Source: Taibaiella sp.
GTDB lineage: Bacteria > Bacteroidota > Bacteroidia > Chitinophagales > Chitinophagaceae
DNA length: 64,000 nucleotides
NCBI GenBank assembly: GCA_013815385.1
Contig: JACDGL010000011.1
Location: forward strand, 62,001-126,000
Direction: 5' to 3'
The translations under genes and the position numbers were made by a program. Numbering within the stretch: position 1 is the first letter of the stretch; every line of letters starts with the position of its first letter. The notes under the pieces were generated by a model that ran no database searches, had not been told where the DNA came from, and saw nothing but the letters and a program-made list of their open reading frames with translations. Positions 8,245-16,656 of this stretch are shown here, piece by piece.

Positions 8245-10044
8245 ATGACGCTTTTAGCGCAAATAAAGCTCGCTGCCGCAGAGGCACTACAACACCTATA
8301 CCCCGATATGGAGATGGCAAACGCTGTCATTACCATTAATCAGACAAAGCCTGAATTTACAGGGGATTATACGGTGGTATTATTCCCTTTTGTAAAGTTG
8401 CTTCGCCAGAAGCCTGAAGCTATTGGCAATAAACTCGGCGACTATCTTATAGAAAAAACAGGGCTCTTTTCCGGGTACGAGATCGTGAGTGGGTTTCTGA
8501 ACCTTACTGTTCGCGATAGCTACTGGATATCTTTCCTTCTGAATCATTTTAATGATACGCGCTTTGGCGAAAAACGAGGCACTCAAAGGCGTGTTATGGT
8601 AGAATACTCATCACCAAATACCAATAAGCCATTACACTTCGGACATCTGCGCAATATTTTTTTAGGGTATGCAGCATCAGGCATATTAAAAGCAACCGGT
8701 AACCAGGTAATTAAAGCCAACCTGATAAATGACCGGGGTATCCATATTTGCAAATCTATGATCGCATGGCAGCGTTATGCTGGCAATACCGGACCGGAAG
8801 ATACTAATACGAAAGGCGACCATTTTGTAGGCGATTACTACGTAAAGTTCAATACCGCTTATAAAAAGGAAATTGCCGAATTGATTGCAAATGGGATGAC
8901 TGAGGCCACTGCTGAGAAGGAAGCGCCCATTATGACAGAAGCACAGGAACTACTACGTAAGTGGGAAGCCAACGATAGTGAGGTGCGCAACCTGTGGCAA
9001 AAAATGAATAATTGGGTATATAAGGGATTTGATGAAACATATGACAAGCTGGGTATCGATTTTGACAAGGTATACCTTGAAAGCGAAACTTATCTTTTAG
9101 GGAAGAACATAGTAGCAGAAGGAGTAGCAAAGGGCGTACTGTATAAGAAGGAGGATGGATCTGTATGGATAGACCTCACAAACGAAGGCCTTGATCATAA
9201 ATTGTTATTGAGAGGCGATGGAACATCTGTATATATCACACAAGACCTGGGTACTGCTAAGCTCAAATATGATGATTACAAACTGGATGAATCAATCTAT
9301 GTAATAGCAGATGAGCAGAACTATCATATGCAAGTATTGAAGCTGATATTGAAGCGCCTTGGTGAACCATGTTCAGATGGTATCTATCATCTTTCATACG
9401 GGATGGTAGAATTGCCAAGCGGGCGTATGAAAAGCCGTGAGGGAACTGTTGTGGATGCCGATGATATGATAGATGAAATGATATCCCTTGCCCGCCAGCA
9501 AACGGAACAGGCTGGCAAAACAGAAGGCTTTACCATTGAGGAGTTAGCTACGTTATATAACACGATAGGGCTCGGCGCCCTGAAATTTTACTTGCTGCGG
9601 GTAGATCCTAAAAAGAAAATGATCTTTAACCCGCAGGAGTCTATTGACCTGCACGGGTTTACTGCTACATTTATCCAGTATGCACATGCACGCATATGTT
9701 CTATACTGCGTAGGGAAGAACTCCCCATCCTTCCCCCTACTCCCAGGTTTCAGGGGTTTACGCACTCGCAGGATGTAACAAAAGCAGAAAAAGACCTAAT
9801 GGTAGCATTAGAACAATATCCGAATGTGCTTGATGAAGCAGGGGCAACATACAACCCTTCGCTACTTTGTAATTACACTTTTCATCTTGCGCAATTATTC
9901 AATTCATTTTATGATGAGCACAGTATATCAAAAGCAGAAAATGAGGAGAAGAAAAACCTGCGTATAATGATCATCGTAATGACTGCGCAAATACTAAGGC
10001 ATAGCATGAACTTATTAGGCATTAACCTGCCGGATAAGATGTAG
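8245..10044 (+). CDS. argS: Arginine--tRNA ligase
   Basis: 599 residues, class I aminoacyl-tRNA synthetase charging tRNA-Arg. The N-terminal Add1 domain (1-110) is followed by the HIGH-type motif HFGHLRN (131-137) and the KMSK-type region RMKSREGT (about 394-401), which has the relaxed form usual in ArgRS. The C-terminal DALR anticodon-binding domain carries FIQYAHARI and ends in LLGI. Length fits the bacterial family. ATG start 21 bases after a promoter box. It converges on the LolE-like permease gene with only one base between stops and no room for a separate terminator. Confidence 0.95.
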   Translation: MTLLAQIKLAAAEALQHLYPDMEMANAVITINQTKPEFTGDYTVVLFPFVKLLRQKPEAIGNKLGDYLIEKTGLFSGYEIVSGFLNLTVRDSYWISFLLNHFNDTRFGEKRGTQRRVMVEYSSPNTNKPLHFGHLRNIFLGYAASGILKATGNQVIKANLINDRGIHICKSMIAWQRYAGNTGPEDTNTKGDHFVGDYYVKFNTAYKKEIAELIANGMTEATAEKEAPIMTEAQELLRKWEANDSEVRNLWQKMNNWVYKGFDETYDKLGIDFDKVYLESETYLLGKNIVAEGVAKGVLYKKEDGSVWIDLTNEGLDHKLLLRGDGTSVYITQDLGTAKLKYDDYKLDESIYVIADEQNYHMQVLKLILKRLGEPCSDGIYHLSYGMVELPSGRMKSREGTVVDADDMIDEMISLARQQTEQAGKTEGFTIEELATLYNTIGLGALKFYLLRVDPKKKMIFNPQESIDLHGFTATFIQYAHARICSILRREELPILPPTPRFQGFTHSQDVTKAEKDLMVALEQYPNVLDEAGATYNPSLLCNYTFHLAQLFNSFYDEHSISKAENEEKKNLRIMIIVMTAQILRHSMNLLGINLPDKM

Positions 10045-10045
10045 C

Positions 10046-11287
10046 TCAGGTACTTTTCAGGTCAAATACCTTAGCCTTTGTAGCACGCACAGCAGGATAC
10101 CATGCTGCCAATAACCCTATTATTATGATGGTGCCTATTACCAGGAAGAAGTCCTGCCATTTCATCAATACAGGATAGGCATCCTGCAGCCTGCTGTCGC
10201 CGGAGCTCAGTTTTATCCACCTGAAATATTGCTGTCCTTTGCACACCAGGGCACCCAGTATTATGCCGGTCATTCCGCCGGTAACAGACCAGAGCACACC
10301 CTCCAGCAGAAATAACTGCCTGATAGTATTCCTGTCTGCCCCCATTGCTTTTAATATCGAAATGTCTTTTTGCTTCTCCAGCACCAGGAGCGCCAGTGCT
10401 CCTATCATATTGAAAGATGCGATTACTAATACCAGTACCAGTATAGCATAGATAGCCCATTTCTCCGCACGCATTACTGAATAAATGGTTTTATTCTGCT
10501 CAAATCGGTTTTCTACTTTATACCCGCTTTTCAGTAAGGCTTTTACATTCTTCTCTACCGCCTGCATGTTGGCAGTACTATCAATACTGATCTCTACTGA
10601 AGAATATTTATTTCCGGCTTTGAAAAGGTCTTGTACTACAGGCAATGGAGCCAGGATGTACCTGCTGTCAAAATCGCCCTGTACGCTAAATTCACCCTCT
10701 GGTTTTAATATCCTGTACTGTACCACACTTTCAGGATTGGTAGGGTCGTAGCTACCCTGTTCATTAGGGTAATAGAGCGTAAGGCGTGTAAAGGCATTAT
10801 CGATGTTCATCCCCATTTGGTTGGCTATCTGCATACCAACTATGGCAGTGGGCACCTCGCCATTACTCACAGTATCGCTTCCCAGCACTATGTATTGCCG
10901 TATCTCATTTACTTTGTAGTAGTTTTTATCTATCCCTTTCAGGGTCACAACCCGCTGGTCTTCGCCACTGTTTATCAGTACATTATCTTCAAGTACATAA
11001 GCCAGGTTCTTTATTCCTTTGGTCTCTTTCAGTTTTTTTACTTCACTATCATCCATTGCAAAGAATTTACCTTTTACAGGTGATATTCTTATTTCAGGAT
11101 AAAAGGCTTTGTACTGTTCTTTTGCCAGGTTCTCAAACCCGTTGAATACCGAAAACACAATTATCATAGCAGCGCTGCTTACTGCAATGGCTACCATACT
11201 GATACGTGACAGCACAGGTACTGCGTTAGCAGACCGTTTGCCCTTTAGGTACCGGAGGGCTAGTTGCCAGGTGAGTGAGCCGTTCAT
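10046..11287 (-). CDS. FtsX-like ABC transporter permease, LolE/LolC type
   Basis: 413 residues. Proteins of this family are the membrane subunits of the lipoprotein-releasing LolCDE complex. An N-terminal membrane helix (about 32-52) is followed by a large periplasmic MacB_PCD domain (to about 270), then three C-terminal helices of the FtsX domain (around 275-300, 325-345 and 375-400), with the FtsX-type ALLVLEKQKDISILKAMGA loop. Its start overlaps the rbfA stop by four bases (ATGA), so the two are co-translated, an arrangement common in Bacteroidota. The ATPase partner (LolD) is not in the window. A different MacB-like export role cannot be excluded. Confidence 0.85.
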   Translation of the reverse strand: MNGSLTWQLALRYLKGKRSANAVPVLSRISMVAIAVSSAAMIIVFSVFNGFENLAKEQYKAFYPEIRISPVKGKFFAMDDSEVKKLKETKGIKNLAYVLEDNVLINSGEDQRVVTLKGIDKNYYKVNEIRQYIVLGSDTVSNGEVPTAIVGMQIANQMGMNIDNAFTRLTLYYPNEQGSYDPTNPESVVQYRILKPEGEFSVQGDFDSRYILAPLPVVQDLFKAGNKYSSVEISIDSTANMQAVEKNVKALLKSGYKVENRFEQNKTIYSVMRAEKWAIYAILVLVLVIASFNMIGALALLVLEKQKDISILKAMGADRNTIRQLFLLEGVLWSVTGGMTGIILGALVCKGQQYFRWIKLSSGDSRLQDAYPVLMKWQDFFLVIGTIIIIGLLAAWYPAVRATKAKVFDLKST

Positions 11288-11670
11288 TCCTGCGTTGGTG
11301 GAAGGGATTGATTTTCGCGCTCTTCATTTATCTTCTTAAACACTTCTTCCATTTTAAATACATAATCAAGTGTATCGTCATTAAAGAATGTTATCTCCGG
11401 CACTCTGCGCAGTTGATTTCTTACCCTCTGGCCCAGCATTTTTCGCCACTCGGCAGAACGCTCCTTAACCGTGTGGAGCAAATGGTTTGGATCTTTTACC
11501 TGAAAGAAGCTTAAATAAACCCTGGCTTCCAGCAGATCGGGCGTTACCAGCACTTTTGATATTGATACCATGCCTCCACCTACTATATTCATCCCCTCTT
11601 TCTGAAAAATGGCGCTCATTTCCTCCAGCAGCAGCTTACCTACCTGTTTCTGCCTTTTGCTTTCTTCCAT
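11284..11670 (-). CDS. rbfA: Ribosome-binding factor A
   Basis: 128 residues with a type II KH fold. RbfA binds the 30S subunit and is needed for late 16S rRNA maturation and cold adaptation. Family features are the N-terminal KRQKQVGKLLLEEMSAIFQKEG, then VSISKVLVTPDLLEARVYLSF and the C-terminal VRNQLRRVPEITFFNDDTLDY. Normal length. ATG start. It leads a two-gene unit with the permease, overlapping it by four bases. Confidence 0.93.
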   Translation of the reverse strand: MEESKRQKQVGKLLLEEMSAIFQKEGMNIVGGGMVSISKVLVTPDLLEARVYLSFFQVKDPNHLLHTVKERSAEWRKMLGQRVRNQLRRVPEITFFNDDTLDYVFKMEEVFKKINEERENQSLPPTQE

Positions 11671-11781
11671 ATCATGCTATTTGGCTGCAAGATAAAGTTA
11701 ATTTGAACCTTTCTAAGGCTAAACGGTGGGCTGAATGTTAGTTTGCATATAATGCATTAATTTCGTTACAAATACTTCCTA

Positions 11782-12666
11782 ATGAAAAGATTGTTCCCAT
11801 TAGCCGTTGCTATGGTTATTTTCTGCCTGACTGCGTGTAAGGAAAAGGCTCCGCTTATTGATTTCGGCACATTGCCGGTTGTTGATACCACCTATACCGC
11901 CAGCCCTGAAGCTGTGCAGAATCGAAATGTATTGATAGAAGAATTTACCGGAGTTAGCTGCGCCAATTGCCCGGCAGGCCACAAGGTGGTTGCCAGTATT
12001 GAAGCTTCTTATCCCAACAGGATAGTAGCTATTGGCCTGTATGAATTTGGTGTAAATCTCACTGAACCTATAATCGGCCTTTCACATCAGGATTTACGTA
12101 ATGATAGTGCGACCATTATAGCTACTAACGTATACCTAAGCGTCAGCAGCCTGCCGACAGCAGGCATAGACCGTGTATTGGAAGCAGGGAAGCTGCAAAT
12201 AGACCGCTCATTATGGCCTACCAAAGTAGCCGCAAGGATCAGTACGCCCCCCGCAGTTAATATGTACCTGACCAGTAAATATAATTCAGCATCAAATGTC
12301 CTTACAGTAACGGTAAAAACTACGTTCCCCCAAAGTACCAGTACCGATATCAGTCTTACTACTGGCATAACAGAAGATAGCATTGTAGAAGCACAGGAAG
12401 ATGGCATTGTAGTGGATACGATCTATGTTCAAAACCACGTATTGCGCGATTATATTTCGGCCCCTACTGGTAGTAATGTATTACACAGTGTAACCACAAA
12501 GGCCGCGGGTACTGTTTTTCAGCGTACCTATACTTATACCCTGCCCGCAAAAGCTGTTAACTGGAATTTATCGCATTGCAAGGTGTTTGCTTTTATGAGT
12601 GTAAATGCAGATGCGACTACAAAAGAAGTGCTACAAGCTGTAGAAACTCCCCTTAAAGGGCTTTAA
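11782..12666 (+). CDS. Omp28-family outer membrane lipoprotein with thioredoxin-like CxxC
   Basis: 294 residues. The N-terminus is a lipoprotein signal with lipobox LTAC (Cys about 19), so it is probably lipidated by the Lgt/LspA route (lspA is nearby). The mature part begins with a thioredoxin-like region, RNVLIEEFTGVSCANCPAGH, whose CANC pair is typical of Omp28-related proteins. The second half is a beta-rich domain (about 150-290). Omp28 of Porphyromonas gingivalis is a surface protein of uncertain role; other members occur across Bacteroidota. Function here is unknown beyond that. A strong terminator follows the stop. Confidence 0.8.
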   Translation: MKRLFPLAVAMVIFCLTACKEKAPLIDFGTLPVVDTTYTASPEAVQNRNVLIEEFTGVSCANCPAGHKVVASIEASYPNRIVAIGLYEFGVNLTEPIIGLSHQDLRNDSATIIATNVYLSVSSLPTAGIDRVLEAGKLQIDRSLWPTKVAARISTPPAVNMYLTSKYNSASNVLTVTVKTTFPQSTSTDISLTTGITEDSIVEAQEDGIVVDTIYVQNHVLRDYISAPTGSNVLHSVTTKAAGTVFQRTYTYTLPAKAVNWNLSHCKVFAFMSVNADATTKEVLQAVETPLKGL

Positions 12667-12689
12667 CAATAATTAAAACTTTATTACTT

Positions 12690-12723
12690 TGCCCTGCCTG
12701 TATAGGCGGGGCTTATTTTTATT
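12690..12723 (+). terminator. Rho-independent terminator after the Omp28 gene
   Basis: An 8-bp stem (GCCCTGCC/GGCGGGGC with one G-T pair, 12690-12711) closed by the loop TGTATA and followed by a T-rich tail. It lies between the Omp28 stop and the ATG at 12728, overlapping a near-consensus -7 box of the next gene. Confidence 0.75.
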
Positions 12724-12727
12724 TTAC

Positions 12728-13735
12728 ATGAAAACTTACAGATTATCAGGTGCTGTCCTTGTAGTTGCATTTTCTCTTTCAGCTATTACCAGCTGTCAGG
12801 AAAGCATATCGCCCGCCACAGCTTATAAAGATAGCCTGGCGCAGCATAAATTCATTATGCCCACATTTGATGCCACTGTTGCCTATAACTACATTGCAAA
12901 GCAGGTAAGTTTTGGGCCACGCGTACCCGGCAGTAAGGCACAGCAACTTTGCGCGGCATGGATGGACTCAATGCTGACCAAGGTTTGCGATACAGTATAT
13001 AAACAATCTGTAACAGTAAAGGGCGGCGATGGCAAAACATTGCCTTGTATCAATCTAATAGGTGTTATTAATCCAAAAGCTACAAAACGCATATTACTGC
13101 TTACTCATTGGGATAGCCGCCCCTGGGCAGATATGGATGCCCAAAATAAAGACAAACCGGTATTAGCTGCTGATGATGGGGGCAGTGGTGTAGGTGTGCT
13201 GATACAACTGGCTGAACAGATAAAAACGACTCCATTACCTGCTGACCTGGGGGTGGATATACTATTAACGGATGTGGAAGACTACGGAAAGAACGAATGG
13301 GGCGAAGACTCTTATTGCCTCGGTACACAATACTGGGCACATCATCCTCATGTTCCGGGCTATAAAGCAGCATTCGGTATTTTGCTGGATATGGTGGGTG
13401 GCCGGTATGCACAATTTCCTATCGAAGGATTTTCTACCCAATATGCCCGCAATGTGCAGTTACAGGTATGGAATGCAGCGGATAAGGCAGGATATTCATC
13501 TTATTTCCCTTATGTAAATGGGCCTGATATTACAGACGACCATGTACCTGTAAACCGGATAACCGGTATCCCTACTATTGATATCATCAACCTGTCGGTA
13601 ACCAGCCAAAATGTTTTTGCGCCCCACTGGCATACCTTACAGGATAATATGAATATAATAGACAAAAACACGCTTAAAGCTGTGGGGCAGACGCTACTGC
13701 AGGTGATCTATGAAAACGAGCCTGCACATACCTGA
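12728..13735 (+). CDS. M28 family / glutaminyl-peptide cyclotransferase-like lipoprotein
   Basis: 335 residues from the ATG at 12728. The start gives a clean lipoprotein signal with lipobox AITSC; the upstream TTG (12689) lies in a promoter-like box and terminator stem and is rejected. The zinc-peptidase fold of family M28 is clear: THWDSRPWAD, AADDGGSGVG (zinc-bridging Asp), a DVEDYG segment, LLDMVGG, and a late zinc His in APHWHTLQD. The segment ITDDHVPVNRITGIPTIDII is the form seen in glutaminyl cyclases, which make N-terminal pyroglutamate. It probably acts in the periplasm or at the outer membrane as an aminopeptidase or as a cyclase, where T9SS cargo with N-terminal Gln would be natural substrates. 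The last point is inference. Confidence 0.82.
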   Translation: MKTYRLSGAVLVVAFSLSAITSCQESISPATAYKDSLAQHKFIMPTFDATVAYNYIAKQVSFGPRVPGSKAQQLCAAWMDSMLTKVCDTVYKQSVTVKGGDGKTLPCINLIGVINPKATKRILLLTHWDSRPWADMDAQNKDKPVLAADDGGSGVGVLIQLAEQIKTTPLPADLGVDILLTDVEDYGKNEWGEDSYCLGTQYWAHHPHVPGYKAAFGILLDMVGGRYAQFPIEGFSTQYARNVQLQVWNAADKAGYSSYFPYVNGPDITDDHVPVNRITGIPTIDIINLSVTSQNVFAPHWHTLQDNMNIIDKNTLKAVGQTLLQVIYENEPAHT

Positions 13736-13752
13736 TATTTAATGAAGCAACG

Positions 13753-13760
13753 TATCTTTG
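13753..13760 (+). promoter_or_regulatory. -7 promoter box (TATCTTTG) for lspA
   Basis: Exact TAnnTTTG match 25 bases before the lspA GTG start. No clear -33 element. Confidence 0.45.
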
Positions 13761-13785
13761 GCAACATAAAAATATTATCCTTACC

Positions 13786-14445
13786 GTGAAATACCGCAAT
13801 GCGCTACTGATCGTTTTATTAATAATAGTATCTGACCAATTAATAAAACTATATATAAAGACACACTTTTATTATGGGGAAGAGGTAAATGTAATAGGCC
13901 ATTGGTTCAGGTTACATTTTATAGAGAACGAAGGGATGGCTTTTGGTATGAAACTGGGACAGGCAGTAACCGGAAAGCTGGTACTTACCCTATTTCGCCT
14001 GATAGCTGTAGTATTCGGGTTTTATCTTCTCAAGCGGATTGTTGATAAGGGCTATGGCAAGGGGGCTGTAATATGTGGCGCCCTGATTCTGGCTGGCGCC
14101 CTGGGTAACTTGATAGATAGCATGTTTTACGGCCTTATTTTCACTGAAAGCTCTTTCCACCTCGCACATTATGTAGCATGGGGACAAGGATATGGAAAAT
14201 TCTTACAGGGCAGGGTTGTTGATATGCTTTACTTCCCGCTTATAGATACCAAATGGCCTTCGTGGATACCATTTTTGGGCGGCCGCGACCTTGTATTTTT
14301 CGAACCGGTATTTAATATTGCTGATGCGGCAATATCTGTAGGGGTTCTGGTATTGGTGTTCTTTCAGAAGAAACTAATACACAAGAACTATGCAAAAACA
14401 ACCCCTTCCACTACTACTATTGTCACGGAAGAAACGAGGTATTAA
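13786..14445 (+). CDS. lspA: Lipoprotein signal peptidase (signal peptidase II)
   Basis: 219 residues, GTG start. It cleaves prolipoprotein signals in front of the lipidated Cys. Four membrane helices are visible, with Asp17 in SDQLIK, the catalytic Asp111 in GNLIDS and the catalytic Asp180 in FNIADAAI. The two catalytic Asp are 69 residues apart, longer than in E. coli, because of an inserted periplasmic segment (about 115-160, with ESSFHLAHYVAWGQGYG) that is usual in Bacteroidota LspA. Total length is therefore above the 160-170 of proteobacterial enzymes. Own promoter box at 13753. Many predicted lipoproteins in this window would be its substrates. Confidence 0.93.
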   Translation: MKYRNALLIVLLIIVSDQLIKLYIKTHFYYGEEVNVIGHWFRLHFIENEGMAFGMKLGQAVTGKLVLTLFRLIAVVFGFYLLKRIVDKGYGKGAVICGALILAGALGNLIDSMFYGLIFTESSFHLAHYVAWGQGYGKFLQGRVVDMLYFPLIDTKWPSWIPFLGGRDLVFFEPVFNIADAAISVGVLVLVFFQKKLIHKNYAKTTPSTTTIVTEETRY

Positions 14446-14454
14446 TAGCTCTGT

Positions 14455-16611
14455 TTATTTAAGATACAAATCAAAATAGTCAGATATTTTCTGCATCAGG
14501 TGTACTCTGTCTTTACCACGCACATTATGCTGGTGACCGGGATATACAAAGTAGTCTACCTGTACATTTTCGTCCACACACTTCTTTATAAAATCTATAC
14601 TGTTCTGCCATACTACTACATCATCGTTGGTGCCGTGTATCAACAGTAGTTTACCTTTTAGGTTTTTAACCTTATCCAGCAGGTTAGCATTTTCATATCC
14701 GGCAGGGTTTTCCTCCGGCGTATCCATATAGCGCTCGGTGTACATTACTTCATACATTTTCCAGTCCATTACCGACCCTCCTGCCACTGCACATTTAAAA
14801 ACATCAGGATGTTTCAACATAAGCGATGTGGTCATAAACCCTCCAAAACTCCAGCCGTGTACGCCCATTCTACTGGCATCTACATAGGGCAATGTCTTAA
14901 GATAATCCACTCCTTTTAGCTGATCAGCCATTTCAATATCGCCCAGCCTTCTAAAAGTAACCTGTTCGAAAGCCAGCCCTCTGTTGCTACTGCCCCTGCC
15001 ATCCATTGTAAACACGATGTATCCCTTCTGCGCCATGTATTCATACCATAGATTACCGCTTTCCGGAAACTGATTGTGGATCAATTGTACATTAGGCCCA
15101 TTGTATAAATAGACAATAACAGGGTATTTTTTACTCTTATCAAAGTTTATGGGTAGTATCAGCTTGCCATAGAGATCTGTTTTGCCATCGGCAGCTTTCA
15201 GGGTAATATTCTTTACAGTGGGCCGGTCATACTCTTTCAACGGGTCTGCAGCATTTACTAATATCGTTGCCATATTTCCATCTGTAGAGCGGACTACACA
15301 TTTACGCGGCACACCTGCACCGGTATAGCTATCATATATATAATGCCCATCTTCACTGGCTATTATGGTATGCATTCCGGCGCCCTTATCTATACGCTCC
15401 ACCTTCCCGTTGTTCCAATTCACAGTGTAAGCATGCTTTTCTAGTGGAGATTCTTTAGAAGAGGTGAAGATCACTTTATCCCCATCCTGATTAAACCCTG
15501 CTATTTCATTTATTACCCAGGTGCCCCTGGTTAATTGTCTTAGCTCTTTACCGTTTGTATTGTATAAGTATAGGTGCATATACCCGTCGCGCTGGCTCCA
15601 CCATATAAATTTATCATTGCTGCCTGGCAGGAATGATAATGGATGCAGCGGTTGTACATATTTTGCATCAGTTTCTTCAAACAGTGTTTTGATTACCTTA
15701 CCTGTTTCTGCGTCATACTGATTCAGCCACAAATGATTTTGTTCGCGGTTTAGTATAGCTATGTATATATATTGCTCATCGGGGCTCCAGGTGGCACAGG
15801 TCAGGTAGTGATCTTTATGTTCGCCCGTTTGCATATATACGGTTTTACCTGTGGCAATGTTATATACAGCAAGCATAGCCTGGTGCGAGGTACCGCCTGC
15901 CATAGGATATTTAATGTTTGTGTTTTTTGCCGGTGTTATACTCCAGTCTACAACAGGGTAATCATTTACCATGGTTTGATCCATATGATAGTAAGCGATC
16001 AGATCGCCCTTAGGTGAAAAGAAAATCCCTTTATCGATCCCAAATTCATTGCGGTGAACTGCCTGGCCATTCAGGATATTCTTATCTGCATCAGTAGTTA
16101 ATTGGTGTGAATGATTTTTCTTGTCCACCATCCATAGGTTATTATCAGTGGTATAAGCTATCTGCATACTTTTATCAACCGTAATATTATCTGCATTATC
16201 AGGCGTAGTGCACCACTTATTCCATGTCAGCCCTTTAGCTGTAAGGATACCTTTTTCTATATCCTTCCCGCTTGTAAAATACAGGTATTCCTTATCCAGC
16301 CAGGTAAATACTGGTAATGCTTTTAGGTTCAGGCTAGTCGATTTGTTAAGGGCATCCAACGTCAATAAAGTATCACTGTATTTTGATGAGAAGCTAGTGA
16401 CAGCCCATGCCTCACTGTTATTTGTTTTTACTACTTGCCATAAACGGCTGGTACCGGGCTCCCATGTGGGCTGCTTAATCGTTTTAGGCTGCAGTGTACC
16501 GGCCATACCATTAGTAGCTTCTGCCATTGTGAACAATTTTTTCTGCGCCTGCACAGAAGAGCAGGTTATTACAGCTACTATAAGCAGAAATATTCTGTTG
16601 ATGCAATTCAT
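14455..16611 (-). CDS. Dipeptidyl peptidase IV-type S9 family serine peptidase
   Basis: 718 residues with a signal peptide (cleaved after VQA, about residue 22). The DPP IV N-terminal beta-propeller (about 80-480) precedes the alpha/beta-hydrolase domain. Nucleophile Ser588 is in GWSFGG, the catalytic Asp is near 663 in GTNDDVVVW, and the catalytic His is near 693-695 in GHQHN. The propeller has the DQTMVNDYPVVDW-type Glu/Asp region near 215-225 but I did not find a clear double-Glu motif by eye. Such enzymes cut X-Pro dipeptides from peptides in the periplasm or at the cell surface. It faces lspA tail to tail with a 9-base gap and lies 45 bases downstream of the histidine kinase gene on the same strand, so the two may be co-transcribed. 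Confidence 0.9.
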   Translation of the reverse strand: MNCINRIFLLIVAVITCSSVQAQKKLFTMAEATNGMAGTLQPKTIKQPTWEPGTSRLWQVVKTNNSEAWAVTSFSSKYSDTLLTLDALNKSTSLNLKALPVFTWLDKEYLYFTSGKDIEKGILTAKGLTWNKWCTTPDNADNITVDKSMQIAYTTDNNLWMVDKKNHSHQLTTDADKNILNGQAVHRNEFGIDKGIFFSPKGDLIAYYHMDQTMVNDYPVVDWSITPAKNTNIKYPMAGGTSHQAMLAVYNIATGKTVYMQTGEHKDHYLTCATWSPDEQYIYIAILNREQNHLWLNQYDAETGKVIKTLFEETDAKYVQPLHPLSFLPGSNDKFIWWSQRDGYMHLYLYNTNGKELRQLTRGTWVINEIAGFNQDGDKVIFTSSKESPLEKHAYTVNWNNGKVERIDKGAGMHTIIASEDGHYIYDSYTGAGVPRKCVVRSTDGNMATILVNAADPLKEYDRPTVKNITLKAADGKTDLYGKLILPINFDKSKKYPVIVYLYNGPNVQLIHNQFPESGNLWYEYMAQKGYIVFTMDGRGSSNRGLAFEQVTFRRLGDIEMADQLKGVDYLKTLPYVDASRMGVHGWSFGGFMTTSLMLKHPDVFKCAVAGGSVMDWKMYEVMYTERYMDTPEENPAGYENANLLDKVKNLKGKLLLIHGTNDDVVVWQNSIDFIKKCVDENVQVDYFVYPGHQHNVRGKDRVHLMQKISDYFDLYLK

Positions 16612-16656
16612 TTTAAATGAAGTTTACTTATTAACGAACAAAATTTTGATAAATTA

